Origin: Antilocapra americana
Lineage: Eukaryota > Chordata > Mammalia > Artiodactyla > Antilocapridae
Reading direction: 5' to 3'
DNA: 64,000 nt
Assembly: GCA_007570785.1 (NCBI GenBank)
Contig: ML660211.1
Location: 62,001-126,000 of the forward strand
Positions within the stretch are counted from its first letter, which is position 1. The number at the start of each line of letters is the position of its first letter. A program made the translations under genes and the position numbers. Shown in pieces: positions 11,428 to 23,385 of this stretch. The notes below the pieces were generated by a model, which ran no database searches, had not been told where the DNA came from, and was given only the letters and a program-made list of their open reading frames with translations.

Positions 11428-11635
11428 AGCGAAATGACGTCGCTCAGTCGTGTCCGATTCTTGTGACCCCATGGACTGTAGCCTACCAGGCTCCTCCATC
11501 CATGGAATTTTCCAGGCAGGAGTACCGGAGTGGGGTGCCGTTTTCTTCTCCAGGGGATCTTCCTGACACAGCGATCGAACCTGGGTCTCTCGCATTGCAG
11601 GCAGATACTTGACCATCTGAGCCACCTGGGCAGCA
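11428..11635 (-). mobile_element. Bov-tA SINE
   Basis: A second antisense Bov-tA about 60 bp from the previous one. It is well preserved: 'GTCGCTCAGTCGTGTCCGA', 'CTGACACAGCGATCGAACC' and 'CATCTGAGCCACCTGGGCAG'. The CpG-containing consensus bases are largely kept, which suggests a younger copy. Confidence 0.93.
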
Positions 11636-12874
11636 TAGGTCTCTAGTAATTTCTCTTTTCCCATCTTATTCCTGTCCTTCCCCCTAATTTTGAGAATAAT
11701 ATTTCTGACAGATATAAATTAAATTATCATGCTTTCTGTACTTTAGCACCCCATTTTCTATTCAGTATAACTTAAGAAAATACAAGGATTCTGAGACTGG
11801 AACATTTTGCAGTGAGAGGTTTCCACATAGAACAAGCATGACGGTTAATATCATCCACCTTCAGTAGCTTTATATATTCCACTACAGCACGTGAAAATAT
11901 TTCTCTGTTTCTGATGTACTCACTACTTAAAATGTCAACTACAAATTTGAAAAAAAGACTAAAAATTGTTATAAGTTTAGATTCAGAATAATGTAAAGTT
12001 ATACTTACATGGATCATTTTCAATGATAGCAGGACATTCATTGGAGTAATAAAAAACAAACTTATATCCACAATTGCATATTTGTTTACCTCCAAACTTA
12101 GATAAAGTGGAGTATAAATTATGGATTAGAATCTCCAAATCATACTCAATGTATCTTTGAAACAGAATTTCACATCAAATATTATTTTACCAAGATCAAA
12201 GTGATATAACATTAAAGACTATTGTTAGTCTTTCTTCAAAGGATCAAAGAAGAGGTAATTTCAAATGTTGAAAAGGAAAATCATCTCACCATCTTAGGAG
12301 ATCAAATGTCAAATTTTAGGTTAGAAGAAGAAATGAATTGATACCAATTAATGCTAGTCTGAAACTGGTAAGAGATTATCAATTTACAAGGAACAAAAAT
12401 CAGGTACTACAAAAAAAGATGAATTTCAAATTAATGTTACAATTTGAGAGATATTCAGAAGAGCTTCATGTAAACTGAAAGATTAAAACTTGTAATGATA
12501 GAATAGGGCATGAGTAATTATACTAATGACTTCATTTATATATTCTATTTTATTTTCTCCCTTATGCTGAATTTCTATATTATTTTAAAACTTAATATTA
12601 AATAAAATTCTAAGCAAAATTTTAATAGCTTTATAAAGGTAGTATATATAAAATATTGAAAAATTAATAAACCCCTTAATAATGTTGAATTTTTCCAAAG
12701 GATTATGCAATAACTATAAGGACTTATAAAATGGTAATATGCAGGAGAAGCAGGGTCTAAGTATTGTGTAGTTAGATATGTATTAACAACCCCAAATATT
12801 ATATATCTATATATGCTTCTTTCAAACTTTAATATGTGCCAGAAACTAAGGATCATGGGAAATTTAATTTAACT
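11636..12874. other. no recognised gene or repeat
   Basis: About 1.2 kb of AT-rich sequence. Frames of 107 codons (11772-12095, minus) and 93 codons (12575-12856, minus) are present, but both have AT-driven composition and no recognisable motif. Confidence 0.45.
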
Positions 12875-12943
12875 TTTATATTAATTTTTATTGAAGTATA
12901 GTTGATTTAGAGTGTTGTGTTAATTTCTCCTGTATAGCAAAAC

Positions 12944-13014
12944 ATATATATATATATATATATAACCATATGTGTATATATATATATATATGTATATATA
13001 TAATATATATAATC
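12944..13014. repeat. AT-rich simple repeat (TA/TATG)
   Basis: About 70 bases of alternating TA with TATG interruptions inside the L1 3' UTR. Confidence 0.9.
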
Positions 13015-13555
13015 CACTCATTTTTAGGCACTTTTCCCATATAAGCCATTACAGACTATTGAGTAAACTTTCCTGTATTATACAGCAGTTTCATATTAGT
13101 TATCTAGTTTGAATATGGTAGTGGGTTTTTCAATCCAAACCTTCCAATTTCCCCTCACTTACCCCTTAGTAACCATAAGGTGTTTTTTTCCTACATCTGT
13201 ACCTCTGCATTTGTTTCACGATAAATTCCATTGTAACCTTTTAGATTCCACTTATAAGCAATATCATATGATATTTGTCTTTCTCTGTCTGATTTACTTC
13301 ACTCAGTATCACAATCCTTATGCACATCTATGTTGCTGTAAATGGCATTATTTCATTCTTTTATGAGGCTGAGTAATATTCCATTGAATATATGCACCAC
13401 ATCTTCTTAACCCATTTCTCTGTCTGTGGACATTTAGGTTGCTTACATGTCCTGCCTAAGTAAATTGTTATGCATTAAACACTGGAGTGCATGTATGTTT
13501 TTGAATTATTGTTTTCTTCAGATAAGTGCACAGAAGTTAGATTGCTGGATCATGT

Positions 13556-13950
13556 TCTTGTTCAGTTGCTCAGTTGTGTCCAACTCCTTGTGACCCCATG
13601 GACTGCAGCACACAAAGCTTCCCTGTTCTTCACCATCTCCTGGAGCTTGCTCAAACTCATGTCCACTGAGTCAGTGATGCCATCTAACCATCTCATCCCC
13701 TATCATTCCCTTTTCCTTCTGCCTTCAATCTTTCCAAGCATCAGGGTCTTTTCTAATGAGTCATCTCTTCGCATCAGGTGACCAAAGTGTTGGATCTTCA
13801 CCTTCAGCATCAGACTTTCCAATGAATATTCCAGATTTGATTTCTTTAGGATTGACTGGTTGGATCTCCTTGCAGTCCAAGGGACTCTCAAGAGTCTTCA
13901 GCACCACAGTTCAAAAGCATCAGTTCTTTGGCAGTCAGTCTTCTTTATCA
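13556..13950 (-). mobile_element. BovB LINE, 5'-truncated, inserted in L1
   Basis: Antisense BovB 3' part; the minus frame 13891-13703 reads the C-terminal motif with [16 protein letters not shown] and EGRRKRE. The host L1 continues across it: 'TTGCTGGATCAT' on the left and 'GCATCATATGGCAG' on the right share a short duplication. Confidence 0.9.
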
Positions 13951-14335
13951 CCCTGCATCATATGGCAGCTCTATTTTTAGCTTTTGAAGGAGCCTCCATA
14001 CTTCTTCTCTGTAGTGGGTATACCAGTTTACATTCCCACCAACAGTGTAAGAGGGTTCCCTTTTATCTGCATCCTCTATAACATTTATTATTTGTAGATT
14101 TTTTGATGATGGCCATTCCAACCATTGCCATTTTGATTTGTATTTCACTAATAATGATGTTGAGCAACTTTTCCTTTGCTATTGGACCATCTGTGTATCT
14201 TCTTTGAAGAAATGTTTTTTTAGAACTTCCACTCATTTTTTTTGTTCAGTTGCTTATTTTTTTTTAAATATTAAGCTGAATAAGTTTATATATTTTGGAG
14301 ATTAATCCATTTTTTATTGCTTTGTTTGCAAATAT

Positions 14336-14442
14336 AAATGGTAACCCACTCCAGTATTCTTGCCTGGAAAGTCCCATGGACGGAGGAGCCTGTTAGGCTA
14401 TAGTCCATGGGGTTGCAGAGAGTCAAACATGAATGAACAACT
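14336..14442 (+). mobile_element. Bov-tA SINE, 3' part
   Basis: Sense Bov-tA starting in the middle: 'AACCCACTCCAGTATTCTTG', 'GGAAAGTCCCATGGACGGAG', 'GGGGTTGCAGAGAGTCAAAC'. A CTTT-rich tail follows. Confidence 0.88.
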
Positions 14443-14492
14443 TCTCTTTCTTTCTTCCTTCCTTTCTTTCTTTCCTTTCTTCCTTCCTTCCT
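14441..14492. repeat. (CTTT/CCTT)n pyrimidine-rich repeat
   Basis: About 50 bases of TTTC and TTCC units after the Bov-tA. It is strictly pyrimidine on the plus strand. Confidence 0.9.
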
Positions 14493-16180
14493 TATGAGGG
14501 TTGTCTTTTCATTATGTTTATAATTTTCTTTGCTGTGCAAAATCTTTTAAGTTTAATTTGATCCCGTTTGTTTTTATTCTAATATTTATTACCCTAGGAG
14601 ATGCATCAAAAATGATCTTGACCTGATTTACAGCAGAATGTGTTCTTCCTAAGTTTTCCTTTATGAGCTTATGGTGTCTTGCCTTACATTTAGGTCTTTA
14701 AACCATTTTGCATTTATTTTTGTGTATGGTGTTAGGGAGTGTGTTCTAATTTTATTCTTGTACATGTAGCTGTCCAGTTTCCCCACAAACACTTATTGAA
14801 GAGATTGTCTTGCCTCCATTGTTTATTCTTGTTTCCACTCTCACAGATTAAGTGATCATTGGTGTGTGGGTTTATCTCTGGGCTTTCTATCCTTTTCCAT
14901 TGATCTATATTTGTGTTTTTGTGCCAGTATCATAATGTTTTGATGACTGTAGCTTTGTAGTCAGGGAAAGTGATTCTCCAGCTCCATTTTTCTTTTTCAA
15001 GTTTGCTTTGACTATTTATAGTATTTTATGTCTCTATACAAATTATAAAAAATGTTTGGATCTAATTCTGTGAAAAATGCCAGTGATCATTTGGAAAAAG
15101 CATTGACTCTGTAGATTGCTTTGGATAGAATGGTAATCTTCACAGTATTGAGTCTTCCGATCCAAAACATGGTGTATCTCTCCATTTGTTTGTGTCCAGT
15201 TTGATTTCTTTCAACATTATCTTACAGTTTACTGAGTAATGGTATTTTGCCTCATTAGGTTTATTTCTAGGTATTTTATTCTTTTTGTTGCAAAGGTAAG
15301 TAGATTGTTTCCTCAATTTCTCTTTCTAATCTTGTGTTGCTAGTATATAGGAATGCAAGAGAGCTCTGTCAATTAATTTTGTCTCATGCAACTTTACCAA
15401 ATCCATTGATAAGCTCTAGAAGTTTTCCAGTGGCTTCTTTAGGATTTTCTATGTATAGTGTCACATCATCTTCAAACAGTGCCAATTTTAGTTCTTCTTT
15501 TCTGATTTGGATTCCTTTTATTTTTTTCTTCTCTTATTGCCTTGGCTAAGACTTCCAAAACTGTTGAATAATAGTGGTAAGAGTGGACATACTTGGATTT
15601 TTTTCTCCTGAAAAATTTAGAGGATATTCTTTCAGTTTGTCACCATTGAGAAAGATGTTTGCTGTGGCTTTGTTGTATATGGCCTTTATTTTGTTGAAGT
15701 AGGTTCCCTTTGTGGCCACCTTCTGCAGATTTATTTTCACAAATGATGTTGAATTTTGTCAAAAACTTTTCTGCATCTATTAAAATGATCATATGGTTTT
15801 TATTCTTGAAATTGTTAATATGGTGTATCACATTCATTGATTTGCATTAATTGAAAAATCCTTGCATCTTGGAATCAATCCCACTTGATCACGGTGTATG
15901 ATCCTTTTAATGTATTGTTAGATTTTGTCTATTAGTATTTTGTTGAGAATTTTTGCATCTATGTTCATCAGTGATATTGGCCTGTAATTTTCTTTATTTT
16001 TTGATATCTTTGTTTGACTTTGGTATCAGAGTGATGGTAGATTTGTAGGATGAGTTTTGGAGTGTTCCTCCCTCTGCAAAGTTTTGGAAGAGTTTGAGAA
16101 AGATAGATGTTAGCTCTTCTTTAAATGGTTAATAGAATTCACCCATGAAGCCATTTGGTCTTGGATTTTTGTTTACTGGG

Positions 16181-16340
16181 AAAAAAATTTTTCACAATAG
16201 TAAAGGATCTTTATCAGTTTTCACAGTCAAGAGCCAGACAAAAAATAAAAGATAATTACAATTGCAAGCCATTATGGAACCATGTTTAACCTAACAGTAT
16301 AAGATAACTACATACAGTTTGGGTGGTCAAGTAGAGTGAT
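16181..16340. other. junction segment between two L1 copies
   Basis: This segment joins L1 copy A (left) to the antisense 5' half of copy B (right). Around 16240-16275 it resembles sense-strand L1 ORF2 endonuclease sequence in a diverged form ('ATTACAATTGCAAGCCATTA' compared with 'TAACAATTGCAACCATTA' near 19650), so it may be an inverted piece. The assignment is weak. Confidence 0.35.
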
Positions 16341-18285
16341 AGAAATGGAAGTGCATACATGCACATGTTTTCATCCACCCAGCCAGTCTGTGTCCTTTGG
16401 TTGGTGCATTTAATCCACTTACATTTAAGGTAATTATTGATATGTGTGATCCTATTACCATATTCTCAATTGTTTGGGTTTGTTTTCTGTAGAACTTTTC
16501 CTTGTCTTTTGTTTCCTGCCTAGGAAGTTCCTTTAGCATTTGTTATAAAGCTGATTTGGTGCTATTGAGTTCTCTTAACTTTTGCTTGTCTGGAAAGCTT
16601 TTGATTTCTCCATCAAATTTGAAGCAGAGTTTTGCTGGGAAGAACATTCTTGGATGAAAATTTTCCCTTTCATCACTTTAAATATATCATGCCAGTCCCT
16701 TCTGGCTTGTTGAGTTTCTATTGAGAAATCAGCTGATAACTTGATGGGAGTTCCCTTGTATGTTGTCATTTTTCCCTTGTTACTTTTGATATTTTATCCT
16801 TGGGTTTAATTTTTGCCAGTTTGATTACTATATATCTCAGTGTGTTCCACCTTGGGTTTATACTGCCTGGGACTCTGTTTCCCTAGACCTGGTTGACTAT
16901 TTTCTTTCCCATGTTAGGGAAGCTTTGAGCTATTATCTCTTCAAATATTTTCTCAGGTCCTCTCTCTCTCTCTCCTCCTTCTGGGACCTCTACAATGTGA
17001 ATGTTGGTGTGTTTAATGCTGTCTCAGAGCTCTCATAGGCTGTCATCATATCTTCTCATTTTTTTTTTCCCCTACATTCTGTTCTGTGGCAGTGATCTCT
17101 ACCATTCTGTCCTTCAGGTCATATATCCTTTCTTCTGCCTCAGTTATTCTGCTGTTGGTTCCTTCTAGTGTATTATTGATCTCTGTTTGTTTGTTTTTGT
17201 TTGTTGCTTGTTTCACTGGTTAACACTTCTTGCATCTCCTCCATTGTTTTCCTGAGATTCTGGATCATCTTTACTATCATTATTCTGAATTCTTTTTCTG
17301 GAAGGTTGCCTATCTCTACTTTGTTCAGTTGCTTCTCTGAGGTTTTATCTCATCCCTTCATCTGGGACATAAATTTCTGCTTTTTCATCCTGATTAACTT
17401 TCTATAATGTGGTTTTTGTTCTGGCTGTGGGACTGTGGCTTTTCTTGCTTTCTGTCTGTCCTCTGATGGAGGAGGCTAAGAGGCTTGTGTAAGCTTCCTG
17501 ATGGGAGGGACTGGGGATGGGTAAAACTGGGTCTTGCTCTGCTGGACAGGGCCTTGCTAGTAAAGCTTTAATCCAATTATCTGCTGACCAGTAGGGTTGT
17601 GCTCCCTCCCTGTTAGTTCTTTGGCCTGAGGCAACCCATCCCTGGGGTCTGAGCTCCATGGTAGCATTAAGGGCGACCTCTAAGAAGGCTTATGCCAAGG
17701 GGATCTTCCAGAACTGCTTCTGTCAATGCCCCCATCTCTGTGGTAAATCCCTGCTGTCCCAGACCTCCACAGGAGGACCTTGAATTCTAGAAAGTAGCTT
17801 TGGTTCAGTCTCCTGTGGGATCACTGCTTCTTTCTACTGGGTTATGGTGTGCACAAGATTTTGTTTGTACCCTTAAAGACTGGAGTCTTTCCCACAGTTT
17901 GTGGAATTACTATAATCAAATCCTGCTGGCATTCAAGGTCAGATTCCCTGGAGGTTATCAGTCCCTTTGTGGAATCCCTAGGCTGGGAAGCCTAATGTGA
18001 GGTTGAGAACCTTGACAACAGTGGGAGAACTTTGTTGGTATTATTGTTCTCCAGTTTGTGGGTCACTCACTTGGCAGATATGCAACTTGATTTTATTGTG
18101 ATTTTGCGTCTCCTACTGTCTCACTGTGACTTCTTCTTTGTCTTTGGACATAGGGTATGTTTTTTGGTGTGTTTCAGCATCTTCCTGTCAGTGTTTGTTC
18201 AACAGCTAGCTGTGATTTTGGTGCTCTTGCAGGAGGAGATGAGCACACATCCTTCTACTGTGCCGTCTTGAACTGGAAGCTTCCT
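16341..18285 (-). mobile_element. LINE-1 copy B, 5' half only (endonuclease start, ORF1, 5' UTR)
   Basis: The plus strand reads antisense L1 from the start of ORF2 ('CCAGTCTGTGTCCTTTGG') through ORF1 ('TATCTCTTCAAATATTTTCTCAGG', 'TCATTATTCTGAATTC') and the GC-richer 5' UTR ('GGCTTGTGTAAGCTTCCTGA', 'GGCCTGAGGCAACCCA') to the 5' tip near 18275 ('GCCGTCTTGAAC'). The 3' half is missing, which is the reverse of normal L1 truncation. Copy A resumes directly after it. Confidence 0.85.
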
Positions 18286-18822
18286 CTTGGAAGAGTTTTA
18301 ATCACACTTTCAATGTCAATGATTTCTCCATTCATTTTTTCTATTTCTTCCCAGTTCAGTCTTAGAAGGTTGTACCTTTCTAAGAATTTGTTCATTTCTT
18401 CCAGATTATTGATTTTATTGGCTTATAGTTGCTTGTAGTAATCTCTTATAATCCTCTATATTTTTGTTGTGTCACTTATAACATTTTTTATTTCTAATTT
18501 TTTTTATTTGAGTTCTCTCCCAGTTTTTATTGATGAATCTGGCCAAAAGTTTATCAATTTTGTTTATCTTCTCAAAGAACCAGGTTTAATTTCATTGATC
18601 TTCATAATTATTTTGTTTTGTTTTTATTTGTATTTCATTTATCTCTGCTCTGATCTTTAGGCTTTATTTCCTTTTACTAACTTCAGGTTTCATTTGTTCC
18701 TCTTTTTCTAGTTGCTTTGGGTATAAGGTTAAGTTGTTTGAGATGTTCTTGCTTCTTGAGGTGAGGTTGTATGGATTTAAACTTCGCTCATAGGACTGCT
18801 TTTGCTGCATTCCATCTGATTT

Positions 18823-19045
18823 GGGACTTCCTAGATGGTGCCAGTAGTAAAGAACCTGCCTGCCAATACAGGAGACATAAGAGATGTGGGTTCAAACCCT
18901 GGGTCAGGAAGATCCCTTGGAGGAGGGCATGGCCACCCATTCCAGTATTCTTGCCTGAAGAATTCCATGGAAAGAGGAGCTTATGGGCTATGATCCATAG
19001 AGCTGCAAAGAGTCAGACAGACTAAAGAGACTGAACAGCAGCAGT
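18823..19045 (+). mobile_element. Bov-tA SINE
   Basis: Sense Bov-tA inside L1: 'GGGACTTCCTAGATGGTGCC', 'GAACCTGCCTGCCAATACAG', 'CATTCCAGTATTCTTGCCTG' and 'CAAAGAGTCAGACAGACTAA'. Confidence 0.92.
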
Positions 19046-19470
19046 GGCATTGGTTTTTAGATCATTGTGTTTTGGTTGTCATTAGTTTCAAGGTATTTCT
19101 TTTTACTTTTTGATTTCTTCAGTGATCCATTGGTTATTTTGTAGCATTTTGTTTTTTACATTTTTTTCAGTAATTGATTTCTAATCAGTTATGTTCAGAA
19201 AAGATGCTTGATATGATTTTGGTTTTCTTATATTTACCAAGGCTTGATTTGTGACCCAAAATATTATCTGTCTTGAAGAATGTTGCATGTGTACTCGGAA
19301 ATAAAGTATATTCTGTTTCTTTCATATGGAATGTCCTATAAAAACCAATTAATTTTCTTTGATGCAATATTTAAGGGTTTTTTTCCTTATTAATCCTCTA
19401 TCCAGATGATCAGTCCAATGGTTTAAGAGGGATGTTAAATCCTTCAGTATTATTGTGTTATTGTCGATTA

Positions 19471-19730
19471 CGAGAAACCCACTTCAAATCTAGGGAGAGG
19501 TGCAGACTGACACTGAGGGGGTGGTAAATGATATTCCATGCAAATGGAAATCAAATGAGAGCTGAAGCAACATACTCATACCAGGCAAAATAGACTTTTC
19601 AAGAGACAACTAGATAATGATCAAGGGATCAATCCAAGAAGAATATATAACAATTGCAACCATTATACAGCCATCATAGAGGCACATCAATACCTAAGTC
19701 AAATGTTAACAGCCATTAAAGGGAAAGATC
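19471..19730 (+). repeat. inverted segment within L1 copy A
   Basis: Within an antisense L1, these roughly 260 bases read in the sense direction of ORF2 endonuclease ('ATTCCATGCAAATGGAAATC', 'ATGATCAAGGGATCAATCC', 'AATGTTAACAGCCATTAAA'). The sequence on each side ('TGTGTTATTGTCGAT' and 'CATATATGCAGGTTTTG') is what flanks this very segment in a normal L1, so it is an in-place inversion rather than an insertion. Confidence 0.8.
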
Positions 19731-20460
19731 ACATATATGCAGGTTTTGTTTGGTATTCATTCAGCCAATCTGTGTCTTTTGGTTCTTGCATTGAATCTAT
19801 TCATATTTAAGATAATTATCAGTATGTATATTCCTATTGCCATTTTCTTAATTGTTTTGGGTTTGTTTTTGTAGGTCTCTAGTTTTCTTCCCTTCCTCTT
19901 TTGTTCTCCTGTGTTTTTCACCTAGAGAAGTTCCTTTAGCAATTATTGTAATGCTGGTTTGGCAGTACTGAATTCTCTTAGTTTATGTTTGTCTGTAAAG
20001 CTTTTGATTTCTCTCTCTAATCTGAATGAGAGCCTTGCTGAGTAGACTCTACTTGGTTGTTGGTTTGTCCCTTGTATCACTTTACATATGTCAAGGCACT
20101 CCCTTCTAGCCTATAGAGTTTCTGCTGAAAAATCAGGTGATAACCTTGAGTGTTCATTTGTATGCTATTTGTAAATTTTCCCTTGCTGCTTTTAATATTT
20201 TTCTTTGCATTTAATTTTTGTTAGTTTAATTAATATATACCTCAGTGTGTTCTTCCTTGGTTTAATTCTGAATGAGACTCACTACACTTTCTAAACTTGG
20301 GTAAATATTTCTTTTCCCATGTTAGGGAATTTTTTAATTGTGCACTCTTCAATTTTTCAGGTTCTTTCAATTTATCTTCTTCTTCCAAGGCACCTATAAT
20401 TCAAATATTGTCACATTGAATGTTGACCTAAACATCTCTGAGACAGTTCACATTTCATTT

Positions 20461-20492
20461 ATCCCCCCCCCCCCAACCCTTTTTTTTTTTTT
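20461..20492. repeat. poly-C / poly-T tract
   Basis: Twelve Cs followed closely by twelve to thirteen Ts inside antisense L1 ORF1. Confidence 0.9.
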
Positions 20493-20802
20493 AAATTCTA
20501 TTCCCCAACAGATTTCCACCATTCTGTTTACAGGTAATTTATCCATTCTTTTGCCTACTTATTCTGTTATTGATTCATTATAATGTATTTTTTTTCTTTA
20601 TTTAATTTATCATCTTTTTCATCTGTGTGTGTTTGTTCCCTAGTTCTTCTAAGTGTGTCCTAAAGTTTTCTTATATCTTCTCTATCTGTGCCTCCATTCT
20701 GCTTCTGATATCTTGGATCATCTTTACTATCATTATTCTGAATTTGTTTTCAGATAGATTGCTTTTCTCCTCTTCATTAATATTTCTTGTAGGTACTTTT
20801 GT

Positions 20803-21165
20803 CATTGTTCAGTTGCTCAGTCTTGTCCAACTCTTTGAGATCCCATGGACTGTAGCATGCCAGGCTTCCCTCTCCTTCACTGTCTCTTGGAGTTTGCTTA
20901 GTCATGTCCATTGAGTCGATGATGCCATCCAACCATCTCAACCTCTGTTATCCCCTCTCCATCAGGGTCTTTTCCAATGAATCCACTCTTCACATCAGGA
21001 GGCTGAAGTATTGGAGCTTCAGATTCAGGATCAGCCCTTCCAATGAATATTCCAGGTTGATTTCCTTTAGGATTGACTGGTTTGATTCCTTGCAGTCCAA
21101 GGGACTCTCAAGAATTTTCTCCAACATCACACTTTGAAACCATCAGTTCTTCAGTGCTCAGCCTT
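20803..21165 (-). mobile_element. BovB LINE, 5'-truncated, inserted in L1
   Basis: Antisense BovB 3' part: 'ATTGTTCAGTTGCTCAGTC' at the left end, 'GATGCCATCCAACCATCTC' and 'CAGTCCAAGGGACTCTCAAG' further in. L1 ORF1/5' UTR sequence lies on both sides. Confidence 0.9.
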
Positions 21166-23007
21166 CCTTGTGTAATTTTTATCTTATTCCTTTATCTGCA
21201 ACATATTTCTTTGTCATCTCATTTTGTGAAAATTGTGTGGTGGTGGCCTCTTTTCAGCAAGCTTCAGAATGATAGTTCCTCTTGTTTCTGGTATCTACCC
21301 CCCTGGTATGTGAGTTTTGTCCAGAGGCTTGTGCCATTATCCCCTTGACAGGGACTTTGATTATTGTTATGTTGATCAAAGCCTGCCCTAGATATTGAGT
21401 GGGGCCTCCCTTTTGTACTGTGGTTGCCACTGTCTTGTCAAGATCAGAGTCAAGATCAGAGTCTCCTCCATGGTTGTTGTAGTAGAGACCTGCAGATCTG
21501 TGTCTTAGCTGTGATTCTAACCTGTGGTGTGAGGTGGGTGGAGTTGGAGCAACCCCACTGGGAAAGAAACTTAGTATTCATTCTCTGGAGCTGTTCACCT
21601 GTGAGTGTACTCTGTTTTGTCACCTTTTACCTGCTGTGCAAGGTCTCAGATTATGCAGTGTTGGCACTGCTATGCCAGTAGTTGACCCTGGTGTTTCTCA
21701 GATGTTGCTTTCTCCAGGACACCAGAGTAAATCCAATGAAGTCAGGTCCCAGTAGTGCAGTAATCATGGATCAGGGCCTGTTGTAGGTGTAATGGAGGCA
21801 GCTCAGGCTTTTGCCTGGCAAAACCCCCATGGGTATGGGCTGTCAAATTCGACAGTTGCAAAAGCTAGGTCCATCCAGGCTGTGGGAGCACTCATCCATT
21901 CAGATATTTTGTAGGCACTGAATTTTTCCCAAACTGGCCACAGGCTTGTCAGTTTGTGGCTTGTGCAGCTGTGACTAGAGATGTCAGGGTTTCTTTACTT
22001 GCATGAACCCTGGGGCTCAGGTGTTGTTTTAGCCTCACCTCTACATGTGGGCCACCCACAAGGTCTTCTCCCATGGTTGCCCTCGAGCATTTGAGTCTAC
22101 CCTAGTGAGGATAGGATGCAAAAGTGGCATGACTACTATGGTCGTGGGGGCCCCAGTGATGCTAGGTTTGTGGGGGAGTGGGTGGAAGCCAGAGATCTGG
22201 CATCTTGGTGGCAAGATGCGTGGGGAAGTCAGTGGCCACAGTCACAAGAGATTCAGCCCTGGAGAGGGGCCTTTTTAGCACACAGCGCCAGTTCTAGTGG
22301 GGACCTTTCCTAAACCTGGGGGCCGGCAGGAGTCAGCTCATGGGGAGAAAGCCTGTGATGGGGCTCCAGGACATAAGCATCAATCAATACTGGCACCTTG
22401 CTTTTGGAAGTCCCAGTTTCCTCCACAAGCATATCTGGTTGTGAATATTGTCATTCTTGCCCCCTTATGCTATCTCCTCCTACCCAGATGCTGTCCTCTC
22501 CTGTTTTACTCTCCAATCTGCACGTTTCAGCACCCAGCCCCTGTGCACATTGATGGACATGCATCCCAGTCTGGGACACACAGGGCTATGTCACAGATCA
22601 TCTGTGTAGGTGTCATTATGTCCTGCCTGCCACATACTGGCCATTGCTCACGACTCTCACAGCTCCACATGCTTTCCTTTTGTCCCAACTGATCTGTCAG
22701 TGAGGGGGCTTCTCTACATGTGAGAACGGACCCTCTTCTTCAGCTCCCCTCCCACTCCATGGCTTGGGTCCTATCCTGCTTTCTCCATTTTCCCCTTCTT
22801 CTATCATTCATCCTATTTAGTTACATGGGGACCTTTCTTTTCCTTTCTGGTGTCTGAGCTCTTCTGCTAGGTTCCGTTGGTGTGTTGTGAGAATTGTTCA
22901 ATTCGTAGATGTTTTCTTGATACATTTGTGGAGAGAAATGAACTCTGATTTCTCCTACTCTTCTGCTATCTTCTGTCTCTCTGCAAGTATTTTTAAAATT
23001 TCCTCTT

Positions 23008-23085
23008 GTCTGCTTCCTGGAGAATTCCGTGAAGAGAGGAGACTGGTGGGCTACAGTCCATGGGGTCACAGCTGAGCAACTAATG
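23008..23085 (+). mobile_element. Bov-tA SINE, 3' fragment
   Basis: Sense fragment 'CCTGGAGAATTCCGTGAAG', 'CTACAGTCCATGGGGTCAC', 'GCTGAGCAACTAA' at the junction between two L1 segments. Confidence 0.8.
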
Positions 23086-23385
23086 CCTTCACTTTGATTT
23101 CTTCAGTGTCCATTGTTCAGTAGCATATTGGTTAGCCTCCACGTGTTTGTGGTTTTACAGATTTTATTTCTCCTATAATTGATTTCTAATCTCATAGTGT
23201 TGTGGTCAGAAAAGATGTTTGATACTATTTCAGTTTTCTTAAATTCACTGAGGTTTGGTATATGGCACAAGATGTGATCTATCCTGGAGAATGTTTCATA
23301 TGCACTTGAGGAAAAGATTTATTCTGCTGCTTTTGAAAGGAATGCCTGCTAGATATCAATTAAATTAATCTGTCCTTAGCTTACT
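23086..23385 (-). mobile_element. LINE-1 fragment, antisense (RT/ORF2 middle)
   Basis: 'GTTGTGGTCAGAAAAGATG', 'TTCTTAAATTCACTGAGG' and 'ATTCTGCTGCTTTTG' are antisense L1 ORF2 phrases. It stops near 23385. Confidence 0.85.

Larger units (their letters stand above)
12875..16180 (-). mobile_element. LINE-1 copy A, 3' part (3' UTR to RT), antisense
   Basis: The plus strand starts with the L1 3' end complement ('TTTTATTGAAGTATAGTTGATT') and proceeds through the 3' UTR and ORF2 C-terminus to the reverse-transcriptase region ('CCATGAAGCCATTTGGTCTTGGATTTTTG' in outline). Frames on the minus strand are short, for example 15546-15740 with the RT segment 'TYFNKIKAIYNKATANIFLNG'. The copy is interrupted at 16180 and resumes at 18286. 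It hosts a BovB, a partial Bov-tA and simple repeats. Confidence 0.9.
18286..22985 (-). mobile_element. LINE-1 copy A, 5' part (RT, endonuclease, ORF1, 5' UTR), antisense
   Basis: It resumes the L1 interrupted at 16180: 'GTTTTAATCACACTTTCAATG' follows in register. It continues through the RT ('AGAAGGTTGTACCTTTCTAAG'), the endonuclease region with a local inversion (19471-19730), ORF1 ('CATCTTTACTATCATTATTC' near 20720) and about 1.8 kb of GC-richer 5' UTR (21166-22985). All frames are broken. Its ORF1 and 5' UTR differ clearly from copy B, so it belongs to a different L1 subfamily. Confidence 0.85.

Noticed and set aside
22045..22692. Overlapping 77-, 65- and 131-codon plus-strand frames that might look like a small gene
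   Set aside because: They lie in the GC-richer 5' UTR of an antisense L1 and have no motif, start context or conservation evidence.
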